Source of the DNA: Tetraselmis striata
Taxonomy: Eukaryota > Chlorophyta > Chlorodendrophyceae > Chlorodendrales > Chlorodendraceae
DNA: 64,000 nucleotides
Direction of reading: 5' to 3'
NCBI GenBank assembly: GCA_006384855.1
Contig: VCJN01000292.1
Coordinates: 1 to 64,000 of the forward strand
Position 1 is the stretch's first letter. The number at the start of each line of letters is the position of its first letter. Under the pieces are notes generated by a model, which saw only the letters and a list, made by a program, of their open reading frames with translations, was not told the origin of the DNA and did not search any database. A program made the position numbers and the translations under genes. Positions 32,747-44,575 of this stretch are shown one piece after another.

Positions 32747-35664
32747 GTGTCGCCCGCTCCCGACCCCCAGCTGCTGGCCGTGGCGTGGCCGGTGGGGGCT
32801 CATCTCCGTGGGTGTCCTCCGGCCCACCCAGGCCCCTCAGCTAGGGTGTCTGACGTGTGGGTCGCGGCCCCGGCGGGAGCGGTGGCGGTGGTGGGCACGC
32901 GGCACTGCGATGGCGCGGGTGCGGTCGTCGACACCCGGGGGGGGGGGGGGGGGGGGGGCGTTGACTGGGAGTTCCCGTGTTGCGATGACGGTTGCGGACG
33001 CACCTACCAGCGGCCCGGCCCCCTGTGCAAGCACGTGAACCAAGAGATGGAGTCCGACGCCCCGGCGGTAGCGGCCATGCACCTCGCCTACGCTGCGACT
33101 TTCGACCCCTCTGTATTCGTGCAGTAGGTGCGGCCCCCTGCCAGCGCTCGGGCCATCACGTGTCTGCGAGCGGCGTCCCCTGCCGCCACCTGCGAACTCT
33201 GCAGCCCGCCCTCCCCCTCCCACGGCTCCGCCCCCTGGTGTGGCTCTCCCGGCGTCGGCCTTGGCGTGCAGGCGATGCAGCGCCAGCGCGCACGCGCCAG
33301 CTGCTGCCGCACGCAGCCGCCCACGATGCCACCCTCGCGGCCACCGCACGGTGGTGCGCCAAGCACAACGTCTACCGCAAGTTGCCCGTACGCCGCTGCG
33401 AGGACGGCTGTCGGAGTGTGTCCCGCGGCTCGCCCCGTCCTCTTCCCCCTGCTGGACCGTACGCTGGCCTATGCCGACCGCTTCCCTCCTACCGACGACC
33501 GGTCGTACGGGGCCAAAGGCGTTGTCTGCGTATTTGCGGGGTTGCTACTGCGACCCTGCCCATCCAGCAGCCCCGCAGCTGAGCGGAAATTGGCGGAGCG
33601 GCGAGTGCGGATGTGGGAGGCGGGGAATGCTGTGCGCGCCGGCTTCTCGGTGCGCGGGATGCAGCAATCGTGTCGCGACTCGCGGGATGGCATCGAGTTG
33701 CATGATTACAAGACGTAGGCGGGTGATGAGCTACCGACGAGTACATCTCGAAGTGCCCGCCGACGGAAGCGCCGGCGATCTGCGAGGGCGCGGGCGGCTT
33801 CTGCTGAGGCTGCGGAAGGGGGCGCCGATGCTGCGGTGGATGGGGTGCCGCCGGCGGTGGTGAATGCTCACCGCCGGGCGGCGAAACTCACCGTTGTGCA
33901 GGAGCTGCGCCGCGCTCGCCAGGCGCTGGACACTGCCGACCTCGGTAACGGTGTCTGACGCCGCTGCGGCGCTCCTTGCCCTCGATGCCCTCCATCCGCC
34001 TCCTGTTGCCACCGGCCCGGAGTACTCTCCCTCAGAAGAACCGCCGGACCTGCAACGGGCGCCGCCGTCGTGGGGCGACAATGCGGATGAGGTTAAAATA
34101 GGCGGTCGGATATTGCGTCGTGCACCCCGCGTTTCCGCTTGGCAGGTGGAATGGTGGCGTTGGCAGCACATGAGGGACCACATGAGACATACCTTCATGG
34201 CGCTTGTGGGTGAACCGTTGCCTGGCGGGACGGTGCCACTCGCGCACTGCGGCTTTCTTGGCGAGTGGCGCCGTCTTTGCGCTCCACAAGGACGACCCCG
34301 CCGCGCGCGAGGAGCGAGAAAAGAGCGGCGAGCCGCTGCGAGTACGCCCGCTCGGCGTCGGCTCCGTGCAGGTGCGCCTGGCCTCCGCCCACGCTCTGGG
34401 GCAAGTGGGCGAGGATGCGCGGGAGGGCATGGGCCCGGTTCAACGCAGCTTTTAGTCGGGAGCTGGCTGTGAGACGGCGTATATGAGCATGCGGGTGGTG
34501 CTGCAGCTTTTCGGCGGGCGTGGTACCGGTGGGAAAGGGTTGTTTCTCCCGGACACTCGGAATTATGCCTTCAATGAGGTATCCCGGGGTGCGATACTTT
34601 ACGGTTTGCTTCAGCACCCACATCTTCATGGCCTGATTCCTTTCTTCCATATGTTGTACGACCGCCCTAGCGACATGTACTACTATGCGCCGGATGATCC
34701 CGGTACTTTGCGCGCCACCATGCAATCTCGTACGGGTGTACGCCAAGGTGATGTCCTGGCCCCGCTATAGTTCTGCCTCGCTATCGCGGGCCCGGTGCTA
34801 GCGGATGTAGCTCGTACTGCCGCTGATACTTTCTGCCAGAGTTTTGCGGATGATTGCGGCACGGCCACTGCCGCGGCTCACGTTCCGCGCGTTTTCGACG
34901 AGTACTACACGGAGCTTCCCAAAGTCGGAATGGTGGTACATGACAATAAGACGAGATACGCTCGTCACCCCGGTGACAGCGAGTCCGAGTTGCGGACAGC
35001 ACGGGAGAAGTTGGCCCCGGGAGGATTTCGGGCCCCGGCCGATGATCCTGTCCGGGATGGCGCCGTGTACCTAGGTGCTCATATTAGCCATTACCCCGAG
35101 TGGATGACCGGCGCGTTGGGGCGGCGCCGGGAGGCCCACGCCGCACTGTTGGAACGCATCGCCTCCTTTGGCACGTTGGGATACGGCAGCCACCATGGGG
35201 CCATGCGGTTGCTGATCGTATGCGCAGTGCGGCAGACTAGCTTCCTCAGCCGCATGATGCCGCCGTCGGAGCTAGACCCTTTCTTATTGGAGGCCGTGGA
35301 CGTCGCCAACATTTCAACTGCGTTTTCGCTGCTTGGCTTGGACGCTTGCGACCAGTCTACACCGCACATGGAGGCTGCGATCGTTCAGATGAGTATGCCC
35401 GCGGATTTTGGCGGTCTGAATATGGCCTTGCTGCAGTCTGAGGCCCTTGCGGCGTTTTATTCCGCGCAATCGGTTGTCCTGCCAAAGATGGTACGGGAGT
35501 ACGGGCCCGCCCTCGGCCCCTTGTACGAGGCGATCCGCGCCGAGATGTTGTCCCTGGCTACGAGTGCTTTGCCATGGGCGCGTGAGACGCGCCGCGTGTA
35601 CGAGATTGTACAGGCGCTCGCCACGTTACCGCAAAAAGATGTGCGGCGCGCACGCGCGGCGTAG
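32747..35664 (+). pseudogene. LINE element with C2H2 finger and reverse transcriptase, broken
   Basis: The 5' part (32747-33127) encodes a C2H2 finger, CCDDGCGRTYQRPGPLCKHV, preceded by a glycine run from a G homopolymer at about 32939-32958. The middle shifts frame several times. The RT core is clearest from 34483: YAFNEVSRGAILYGLL, then RTGVRQGDVLAPL, an in-frame TAG at 34768-34770, then FCLAIAGPVLADVA and the SFADDCGT catalytic box. The frame continues to 35664 with a GGLNMALLQSEALAAFYSA motif typical of the region after LINE RTs. The finger-then-RT order fits R2/CRE/NeSL-like LINEs. It is not functional as read. Confidence 0.75.
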
Positions 35665-35950
35665 TATGGGCACCCCCACGCACGAGGTCTTCGAGTTACT
35701 TACGGTCAGTAATGCTACGACCACCGCTGCGTCGGATCCAGCAGCTGGTGCTACGGCCCGTACGGGTACGAGCACTAGCGGAGGACTGTGCGTCACCACA
35801 TCTCCTTTTACGGCCACTCCTCTTGGAGTTGGTACTGGTGAGGCCGCCTCTGCTGCCTAGCAACCGCTTCCTATCGGTGGTACGACTACTACCAAGAACG
35901 TTACTACATACGCTTTTGTAGCTCTAAAGATACCGTCGCCTGGCGATTTA

Positions 35951-36339
35951 GTGGCACACCCTCCATCATCAGCAACTGTTTCTCTCCCAGAATCGCTACC
36001 ATGTTGTACTGCTCCGCCCTCGGGTACGGGTTCGGGTGCGGCCTCCGATGATCAGCCCACGATCATGATTGTCCCACGCCAGTTCGCGACCACCGCACTG
36101 ACCAAGCAACACTCGCCACACCATGCCCGCGGCCCTGCCTTAGTTTTCTTGTGCATTGGTCCGGCTACGACGATTCCCACGACTCAAAAATGTTGGAACC
36201 CTACGCCAACCTCAAAAATGCCGATATGCTGTATGTCTATGCCTGTAACACACCTTCCCTCCGCTTTATGCTTACGCAACCTGATTATCACATTGTGTCT
36301 GCCAAATACCCCGCCCGCTTTTCTTTACGTACCCCGTAA
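35951..36339 (+). pseudogene. Chromodomain remnant
   Basis: A frame starting near 35951 (Ser/Thr/Pro-rich) shifts near 36145 into LVHWSGYDDSHDSKMLEP followed by YANLKNADMLYVYACNTP, ending at a TAA at 36337-36339. The H/W-x-GY-x-D...EP-x-x-NL pattern is that of a chromodomain. Such domains occur at the C-terminus of chromovirus integrases and in host chromatin proteins. The frameshift and transposon setting favour a mobile-element relic. Confidence 0.55.
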
Positions 36340-36489
36340 GGCTACTTTTTGGGCCAGGATGGAAGGTTAGGGCTACCACCATAACCCCACCTGCATACCT
36401 ATACCCACACACCTATACCGTCATACTCATACCACTCACTCCCTTATACTAACACAAGAACACGCAACCAAGCTGTTCATCCGCCCACA

Positions 36490-36615
36490 CGCATATGCTT
36501 GCCACATGCATGTGACATGCTCGCCACATGCGTACCACGTGCATGTAACATGCTTGCCACATGCTTGTCACATGCTTGCCACATGCTCGCCACATGCTCG
36601 CCACATGCCATACTT
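36490..36615. repeat. Short minisatellite of GCCACATGCTT-like units
   Basis: Tandem degenerate copies of a roughly 10-20 bp unit built on CACATGC/GCCACATGCTTG. The minus-strand frame across it (MWRACG-like repeats) is a composition effect. Confidence 0.8.
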
Positions 36616-37094
36616 TCACCTGCCATGACAACCAGATGACCCTCTGATGACAAGCCTAGATTGCATACATGAACCCAAATGCCTACATGCAAACCGACTG
36701 CCAAACGGATAGTGGTACAAAGCCGCGTATATGCCTTGGCATATATATTGTAACAATTTCCTTTGCTGCAAACCTTTTCCTTGTCTATGCTGAAGTCTCT
36801 CGTCTAAAGCTTACATGCAAGGGGCGCAGTCCCGTACCTTTCGAGAGGTTGCTAACGTTATTGGCACCATCCTCTCCTTCATTACCTGCTGTGTTGGTGC
36901 TTTGGTGGTCATTCAAACTGATAACCAAAACCTGCAATGGATCTAGGCAGAGGTAATAAGTTTTTCCTCATTAATGATATGGCCATCCATCTCCATTAGC
37001 TGTGCGTCAAGTATGATACATGTCTCTAGAAATTAACTGCAGTCCCAGGGAGGACAAGACAACATCCATACAGATGTAGTTAGTAAATATAAAG

Positions 37095-37655
37095 ATACTA
37101 GTGACTGGATGCTGAACCAGAGATATTTAATTTGATATGTTAGATGCGAGATGGGGTCCCCACACTGCCGATCTTTTCGCTAGCAGTAGAAACTTCCACC
37201 GCGTTCGTTTCTTTTCTCAGTTCTCCTGCCATTGTACTTCTTGGGTCAAATCCCTATGTCATGATTGGTCTCAGTTCAACTGCTGGATTAATCCTCCCTT
37301 TCGGATGATTGGGGATGTATTGAGGCACATGAGGTCATGTCGTGCTACCGGCACTTGGATTATCCCGCCTTACTGGGACACTCATACTTGGTGGCATATG
37401 TTGGCTCCCTATGGCGTGCACGTTTTTGATTTTGTGATCCAATGGTTTTGGTTACCCATGAATGATATGCGCTCTTCATTACGGGGCAAAACATTGGTAA
37501 GGAGAATCCGCATATACCGCCTTCCTTGGATATTTTGGCCATCGTGCTCGACTTCTCACGCCAGAGCCCTTCCTCCCTCCCGTTCCGAGAGCGGTGTATG
37601 TGTCCACGGTGGTTGCCGCGAATGCTGCCGGTTCCCGGGTTATTGGCCCCAGTGA
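37095..37655 (+). pseudogene. DIRS-type RT/RNase H C-terminal tail, third lineage
   Basis: DWMLNQRY, then after one frameshift LDARWGPHTADLFASS, FNCWINPPFRMIGDVLRHM and GTWIIPPYWD. These are the motifs that follow RNase H in DIRS/Ngaro polyproteins and are matched by WGACTIDRFA...NWCNPPWNLI in the intact element here. The sequence is more distant and less GC-rich, so it comes from another DIRS lineage. RT and RNase H cores are missing. Confidence 0.65.
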
Positions 37656-39160
37656 GCCATGATCTCTCAGCTACTCATGGGGATGCTTTCGATGTGAATC
37701 CTGACGACCCTGTCGAATGTGAATTACTGGCTCACTTGCTCAATTTATTATGCTCGCTCGCAACACGGTTGCTGGAAGCACTGGCTCCAGTAATGGTTAC
37801 GCTTGGAAGCGTTTTCTCTGATGGTGCGCCGCACGCTTATCCCTCGCGCACCGCTGCCATCTTCTGATGACACTGTGGACTTGTATCTGCAATCGGTGGT
37901 CGACACATTTGAGTCTTACTCGGTTGTAAACACTGCGTCTACGGCTACGTACTGCGTATTACCAGAAAATCAATCTAATAATCAATCACTTACTTGCCCT
38001 TTCGCGTATGGCTGCTATATATGATTCGCGAGTCTGCGAAACGTAGCATCGACACAAAGGGGAAGGGCAGAAAGGAACCCTTTGACGTTTTTGACAGATG
38101 TTTACAACGCGATGTCGTCGCTTTTGCAAGCGCTTGTACTATGGGCCCGGATGGTCCGTAGCACTGTCATCTAGTGGTCGCGGTGCTCTCTGTGTCTTGT
38201 GCTTTGGCGCCAATTGCCGATTCGACTGCGCTACTTGTCTTTTTCATCCGCATGTGACTTTGGCCCGGAGGTTTTCACTGCTGTCGGCCCGCCTATATAG
38301 TCGCGTACGGTTGTTGTTGCATTTGTTGCTTTGTTAGTAGAGGACCTTTCCGATTGTCCTTTTCTGGTGATTTCCTGATATCGCCTTCTGCAGCTAGCTC
38401 ATTCAATAAGCATATAGTCGCCAACGATTAGGCAGCCGCTACTGGGGTAGCATGCATTCATTCTCTTGTGTCATGCCGGTACGGCCTACTATTTCCCGCC
38501 CGCCCGCCCTCGGGTGGTCTGAATTGTATTATTCTGCGGGTCGACACTGATTGTTTCTTTGATGGTAGTGATTTTGCGGCTTATTGACGATGCTTGCTGT
38601 GGTACGGATTTGATTTGCACTGCTTTGACTGAATATCGGCTAAATGTGTGAGGATTGCCGTTTCGTTCGAGCGGTGTTTTATTGCCGGACACTGCTGGCC
38701 TGGAGACTTGCGCGCGGTGACTGTTTCATCTGGCATTGTAATCTTTCATTTCCTGGATTAACGGATACTCCTTGTGAGTTGTGACCAAACCGGTACATAC
38801 TGAGGCTACATACAGTCGTGTTCTGGGTCACAGTGGTGCCGCCTTGACTGGCGGGCACAGCGGTGAAAACTTCCCTTTATACAAGGCACGGCGGGGTTAT
38901 TTGCGCCGCTTTGCTGCCACGCTGCTGCTATGGGAACGGCGACCCAAAAGGACGTGCGATCACATCCCTTCCACTGCCAAAGCCGAGACACCGGTGGAAA
39001 GCCCCTCCACTGAAGGCGGATCCAAACAGTGCACTGCGCACAGCTGCGCTCGGCGGCGCAACCGCACTTCACTGCAGCGCTACAGTGTAACTCTGCACTA
39101 CGACAGATTTGCTTCATTTGTTGCCATCACAGCACATCCCCCACATCGCCCTTCAACGAG
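37656..39160. other. Unassigned stretch upstream of the Nod19-like gene
   Basis: Short frames at 37526-37867 and 38098-38337 may be further decayed parts of the DIRS-type element, but show no motif I can name. Positions 38700-39160 should include the promoter and 5' UTR of the next gene. Nothing else is supported. Confidence 0.4.
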
Positions 39161-41415
39161 ATGCTCCATCGCGCCTTTACCGGCCGCCTGCCGGCGTTGG
39201 CCGGCCTGCTGGCGGTCATGCTGGCGGCGCAACACGCCACTGTCGCCGCGTCCGCCCGTCTGCGGGTCGAATCCGCCGAAGCCGGCGATCCTCTGGCCCC
39301 GCGCGGCCGCTCCTTCGAGGTGGTCTCCAAGCCTGCCGACCTGGAGTTCGGCCAGGTCTTCAACGACTTGCAGCAGCCGGTGCCGCTGCCCCCGCACGTG
39401 CGCCAGGAGCTGGCCAAGGGCGACCATGTCATCACTGCCTTTCAGGCCGACGTAGTGGAGTTCAGCGAGTCCGGGAAGGTCCTAGGCAGCGTGCCGCTTT
39501 ACGACAGCTACCTTCACCAGTGAGTCCCCGACCTCTCATAAATTACCCCGTCTACTTGCGATGTAGTCGCGAAATTGTCTACCCGTGAAGTAGCCGACTA
39601 TGTATTAATTCGACTACTCCCCCCCCCCCCCCCCCCCCCGCCCCCTTCTCCGCACCCCCCCCCCCCCCCCCCCCGCCCAACTTCCCCTGTGTGCCTACCT
39701 ACCCTATCCCGGCCGGCTTTCCGCCCTTGATATGTCCCGCACGATTTTTGTTCGGAGTAGGCCTGCGTACTATCTTTCTCGCACGTCGTTTCCGTGCGCT
39801 TTATTTCAATACTTGAAAATCGGCTCGTGACAAATTAAATCCAATCTGGTTTTAAGCTACGAAGTAAAGCTAAAATTACCTGGCTGTCGTTCTAGCTATG
39901 GCGCGTTCATCGGCGACAAGGAGCACCTGCAGCACTTCTATGATATGCTGCACAACACGACGTCGGAGCTTGGCAAAAGTGACGGCCTGGGCCTGGGCCT
40001 CGACCTCGCGTACGGCGGCGGTACCGGCGCGATGCCCATGCGAGAGCTGGAGGCGACGTTCCGCGAGTTCGGCAAGAAGGCAGGCAAGAAGAACGGTTTC
40101 ATTGGCGGCGGCTCCGGCGCGGAGGAGCGTGGCACAAAACACGTGTATCCTGCACCTTACGGCTTGGTGCGCTCACTTATGTCTCAGCTAGCTGCTTGCA
40201 CGGCCAAGCTGGGCTGTCTTCAGCAGAAGGTGCGTAGCTGATGACCTCCTGGATTTGCTTGCGGCAGGTGATCGCGGCGGGTACCGACGCCCTGATGCCG
40301 CTGATGCATCTAATCCATACGCGCGGAGACGTGGAGCCGGGCACGCGCTACTCGCCCATGGCGGAGTGCACCTGCAGCTCTGACCGCGACATCGACCCCG
40401 CTGCTGGCACCATCGATGGCAAGAAGCCCCTCATCCCATTCAGGTGCAATGAGCAGCTGCTGCTGGAGCACAACAGCGGCTGCAGCCTGGAGACATACCG
40501 CAACGGGTAGGCACATGCTCCCCCCTCTTGCTGCCTCACCCCCTGCCGTCAGGTCTCGCCCCATCTCCGCCCCGGTGCTGTGCCCGATCGCATGCTGTCC
40601 CTAACGCCGCGTCTCCTCTGTGCGCTCCACCAGGTTCCGCTGCTGTGATCACATGGTGTACGTGTCAGAGCCAGACGCCCGCGCTGGCCACGCTGCTGCC
40701 CGCTTTGGCATGAAATTCACCTTCTGGTACGAGGCCGCGCAGCCGGATGTGGTCGCACTGCGCGGCGCTGCGTGCTGCGACGCCACAGGCAGCCTCAGCG
40801 GCTCTGGGCAGATCGAGTACGACATCCCGCGCTGCGCAGAGGGGGATGAGGAGTGCGTCCACACTCTGGTGAGCTACCAGTACCTGGATGTGCCAACCCG
40901 TAGCAGCTTCAACCCGTCTCCCTCTCAGGGGCTGAGCCCGGAGGAGAAGGCGGACATCGATGCCGGGCGTGAGGTGGAGCTGGTGTACGTGGTCGGCCAC
41001 CAGCACCTGGGCGCCGCCCCTACCGGCATCAAGCTGTTCAAGGACTCCACCGATGAGCTGATCTGCGAGTCCAAGCCCATCATGGGCCAGGGCACTGCTC
41101 CTGGTGACGAGAAGGTGACCCCATTTTCCTTCATGTGCCCTTGCTCCTGCCTGCCTTTCGAATTTGTCATGGTGTTACATGAACCCGTGATGAAGGCACT
41201 CACACGCTTGCGACCTGCGGCAGGGCTATGTTGTCGGTATGGAGCCCTGCATCTGGGGAGGAGACCGCACTCCACCAAGGCTCAGGCGCGACGCCGTGGT
41301 GCGTGTCGAGTCCACCTACAACTCCACCGAGCCGCACTATGGCGTGATGTCGCTCTTCCTCATGCAGGTGGCTGATGTCCCGCTGCCGTCCGAGGCGATC
41401 CTGAAATTTGAGTGA
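39161..41415 (+). CDS. Stress-up-regulated Nod19 (SURNod19) family protein
   Basis: Exons 39161-39519, 39896-40166, 40268-40506, 40634-41114 and 41224-41415, all GT-AG with closing phases, give 513 residues. An upstream in-frame ATG at 39029 exists, but the start at 39161 begins with a clean signal peptide (residues 1-29, MLHRAFTGRLPALAGLLAVM), so it is preferred. The rest matches plant SURNod19 proteins in order: VPLYDSYLH-HYGAF, GSGAEERGTKHVYPAPYG, IHTRGDVEPG, ECTCSS, RCCDHMVYV, a Cys-rich region with YVVGHQHLG, and near the end GYVVGMEPCIW and VRVESTYNST-EPHYGVMSLF. Such proteins are probably secreted or lumenal; their biochemical role is not established. Intron 1 carries two C runs of 20-21 nt (39619-39639, 39655-39674). 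Confidence 0.9.
39619..39674. repeat. Paired poly-C tracts
   Basis: Runs of 21 C and 20 C separated by 15 nt, within intron 1 of the Nod19-like gene, about 100 nt after the donor. Confidence 0.95.
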
Positions 41416-42660
41416 ACATCTGAGATAAAGACCGTGGACATGATCACCCACTAATTTGTACAATCGGTAGTGCCTCTTCGTTAAGCGGCAGTGCGACACA
41501 CTGAGCACTGTAGTGTAAGTAAGCCTGTAGTGTTGGCATGTTTCTGTCAAACTAGTAGTTCACCTCTTTGGTGTGCCGCGGCCTGGTGTACTGTACGCGC
41601 TACAAGATCCCGCACCTTTTGAATGATATAATGCATCACTACGCCGGCCTGATGTAACTGTTATAGTTGCAGAATGCACAAGTTCCCACATCCCCGCATT
41701 CAATCTGGAGCTAGAAGCGTATTTTCAATAGCCGAATTGGCATATTCCGTGACCGCTTACAGTACAAAGACTTCCATATAGTCGCGCAGGTTTGCCAGCA
41801 TCCGGAGCACAATCTGAGTTACCCCCATGTACCGAATTAGCGACTGATTACGTTTAATGACCACCTGCTGATGACGGCGCGCACCGGATGGTTTGTCCTG
41901 GATATGTAAAAGAAGTATGCTATCCACTTAGTTTTCGCGCTGCTTTTGCGAATATTGCAAGGCTAATTGGAAGTTCCCGCTGGATAAAGTGATAAATATT
42001 CATTATTTGTAAGGCTTACCGCAAGTATTACCCATTTGTCAAAACGGGGTCCGCTTAAGTCCGCTGAATACAGTACTTGTACCGGATCTGTACTGTACTT
42101 ATATTGTACATGACACCGGTACAGTAGCCCCTAGTCGCTTAACCACGATTGAAATGTGTCATCACCGCTTACTGCCGCTTATAACCAACCACTCTGGGGC
42201 GGAGAAGAGGGGGGGGGGGGGGGAGGGGGGGTTGTCCATGTAGATGTGCTTGCATTTACGGCAGTATCCATGAACAAACGTGTCTTCTCACGACCCGAGA
42301 AGCATTTATTCCCGAGCCGGACATTGAACCGCGGTGCGCGCTAATGTACCCCGGTACTGGACATCCCTGCGCAGGGCGTTCTTGAAATGCGAAAAACGCA
42401 CTTCTTATTGTACGTCCTTGTAACACTACACCACCTATCAGCGGTGCTTGGCTACCACACGACCCCATGGCTTACCCAAAACCCTTCTGGACCTCGTATA
42501 TGACATTTACGGGTTAATGCGCGCCAGCACAGGCGGAGCGTGTGGGGCGCTCGGGAGGCGGCGGGGTGGGTCGGTGGACATGATGTGGATGGTGTAGTGG
42601 GTGGGCGTACGCGGCGGCATGGCAACGGCGGTACCAGCATCATACCTATCGCAGCCCACC
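41416..42660. other. Gene-free stretch
   Basis: 1.2 kb downstream of the Nod19-like gene. It should contain that gene's 3' UTR. A G-rich run lies at about 42207-42229, interrupted once. No open frame with a recognisable motif is present on either strand. Confidence 0.6.
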
Positions 42661-43339
42661 ATGCCCGACGAGGAGCCAGACCCACAACAGTCCGCCGCTG
42701 CTAGGGGGCGGCAAAGCTGCACGCGCAGGGAAGCGGGGCAGGTTTGGTAGCCTCCGGCGAGTGGAGGAGGCTGAGCAGCGTCAGACAACGGCTGAAGCTG
42801 CGGTTGCCCAGCCGCAAAATTCCAGCGAGCGGGCAGCGGCGAGGACACAGCGGACATCAATGGATAACGTCTCGCTTCGCAACAACGTTGACATGATTAA
42901 CAAACGTGAGAAGCTAGACAAGAATGTCGAGTCGCTACAAGTCCAACTTGAGGCTGAGCGGATGCGCTCCCAGGCTAAGGACGCGGCTGTAAAGGATATT
43001 CGCGCGGCCGCCGTACATGCGGAGATTGCGCATGGGGAAAAGCTCGCAAAGGCTGTATCTCGACGCGACTTTGGCGAGGAAGCTGTTCGGCGAGCAAAGA
43101 GAGAGTCTACCAACGGCGGCGAGGTTTCGAATCGGGCTGGAGCGAAAGCTTGGGCCGCCATTAAGGATCGGAAGATGCTGCGAGCCTTCGGCATGAGGCA
43201 TCGCCCGACCAAGAAGCGCATCAAGGCCCCACTTGTGCTGAACGGCTCGGAATTCCGCGGCTTCAAACGCCGTGAGGTAGCGAAGCTTAAAACCTACCTC
43301 GACAGCCGCTACGAGGGAGTAGGAGTAGGTAGGAGCTGA
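42661..43339 (+). pseudogene. Coiled-coil ORF, one frameshift, unrecognised
   Basis: An ATG at 42661 (MPDEEPDPQQSAAARGRQ) runs about 22 codons, then a frameshift near 42735 leads into a 190-residue frame to 43337-43339. The second part is Glu/Lys/Arg-rich and predicted to form a coiled coil around INKREKLDKNVESLQVQLEA. It ends in a basic region (RPTKKRIKAPLVL ... FKRREVAKLKTYLDSRY). I do not recognise the family. The setting and the neighbouring broken coiled-coil frame suggest a structural ORF of a mobile element, but a short intron could also explain the frame change. Confidence 0.35.
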
Positions 43340-43473
43340 CCATTAGGATGGTTCCCATTTGCACTGGCCTCGCCAACGAGAGTTGCAGCGCTCCTCACGC
43401 CGAGGCCGTCCGATAGTCCTGCGGATTGCCGGCCGTTAGGACTCTGAGGGCGCTTGCCGACCCGTCTCTCCAT

Positions 43474-44179
43474 CTACCGGCCCTCGGCCTCCTCCTCTGC
43501 GTCCCCGGAAACTGATGCCGCGACTAGCCTAGCGAAGGCCATTAGGCAAGACTTGTTCTCATGCAAATGCTCGTTGGCATGGTGCTCTCTCTCGATTTTC
43601 CTCGGCATATCCGCGAGCTCCGTCGTAGCAATCCCAAACCGCTCCGCCAGCCGATTGTATTTGCGCTACTTCGTGCGATATAAAACTTCCGCCACTTGTT
43701 GTCCTCCGCCTCGACGGTTAGCACGAGCTCCCCGTAATGCGCATGTAACTCCTTGAGCTTGTTGAGCCGCGCCGCGGTCCTGCTCTTTTGCTGCGCGAGC
43801 GCGGCATGATGTAACGATGCAACACTGCGCTTTAGCTTTATCACCGCCTCCCGGCTGTCCTACTGCGGCCTGATGTCGTCGTTATCGCCCTCTCCACAAG
43901 TCGCCGCGCGTCTGCCTCCTCGATAGCATCGGCCTCTCCCTCCTCTGTCACCCCTTTCGTTCCTTCGGGTGATTCGGCTCCCGCCATTGCTGCCGCGTGG
44001 GCGTCAACCGCGGAGCTGTCGAGCGGCTGATGTGCTTCGCCCGTGCCGGCTTTGCTTGTCTTCCGCCCACCCACCTTCCGTTTTTTCCCGCTTGTCACAC
44101 GCCGCCGATGGCATGGATGGTCTCGCGGTCTTGGGCACGCTGCACAGCGGTTGTCTCGTCGTCGAGAACCAGCACCCAA
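43474..44179 (-). pseudogene. Second coiled-coil ORF, broken, unrecognised
   Basis: On the minus strand, convergent with the previous ORF: KRKVGGRKTSKAGTGEAHQP, an acidic stretch, then after a frameshift near 43850 KLKRSVASLHHAALAQQKSR and LNKLKELHAHYGEL. A further shift near 43670 gives KYNRLAERFGIATTELADM, ending at a TAG at 43476-43474. At least two frameshifts make it a pseudogene or a misassembled frame. The charge pattern is similar to the ORF at 42661-43339, but no sequence identity is evident by eye. Confidence 0.35.
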
Positions 44180-44496
44180 CCGCGAGCGCTATTGGCTGGA
44201 TGGGACTGGCATGCATGCAATAAATATTCGCGCAGGGGCAATTGTCGCGACGCCGAGTATCTGCTGGCATTAGGAAGACCGTGTATCACCGAGGCGTTGA
44301 TCGATGAGTGCTGCACATGGTAGTCGCCGTCAACGTGTATGCTGATGCGTAAAGTATTGAGAATTTGATTATTACATGGTTTGTACATTTATATTGCGCT
44401 AAAACCTCTATTCGAGGGTCGCTGGGTGCGCCGTGCGGGCTATGGAATCATCAACCGGGTAAACTCAGGACACGGCCCCGGTCTATATTGCCCGGA

Positions 44497-44575
44497 AATG
44501 ACAGAGCCGGGAATCGATCCGGGGACCTCTTGAATAGGAGACCACCGCTCTACCAAGCGGATAGACAACGAGGCC
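44497..44575 (-). other. tRNA-like remnant (pol III B-box-like)
   Basis: Minus strand: a D-arm-like stem TCTA-loop-TAGA containing TTGG, a possible anticodon arm with an 8-nt loop, and GGATCGATTCC, one base from the B-box consensus. The acceptor ends do not pair and the T-stem is poor, so this is not a functional tRNA. It could be a tRNA pseudogene or the head of a SINE. Confidence 0.3.

Noticed and set aside
36490-36615. Regular short repeats considered as a CRISPR array
   Set aside because: Units are contiguous and degenerate with no unique spacers, and the DNA is eukaryotic.
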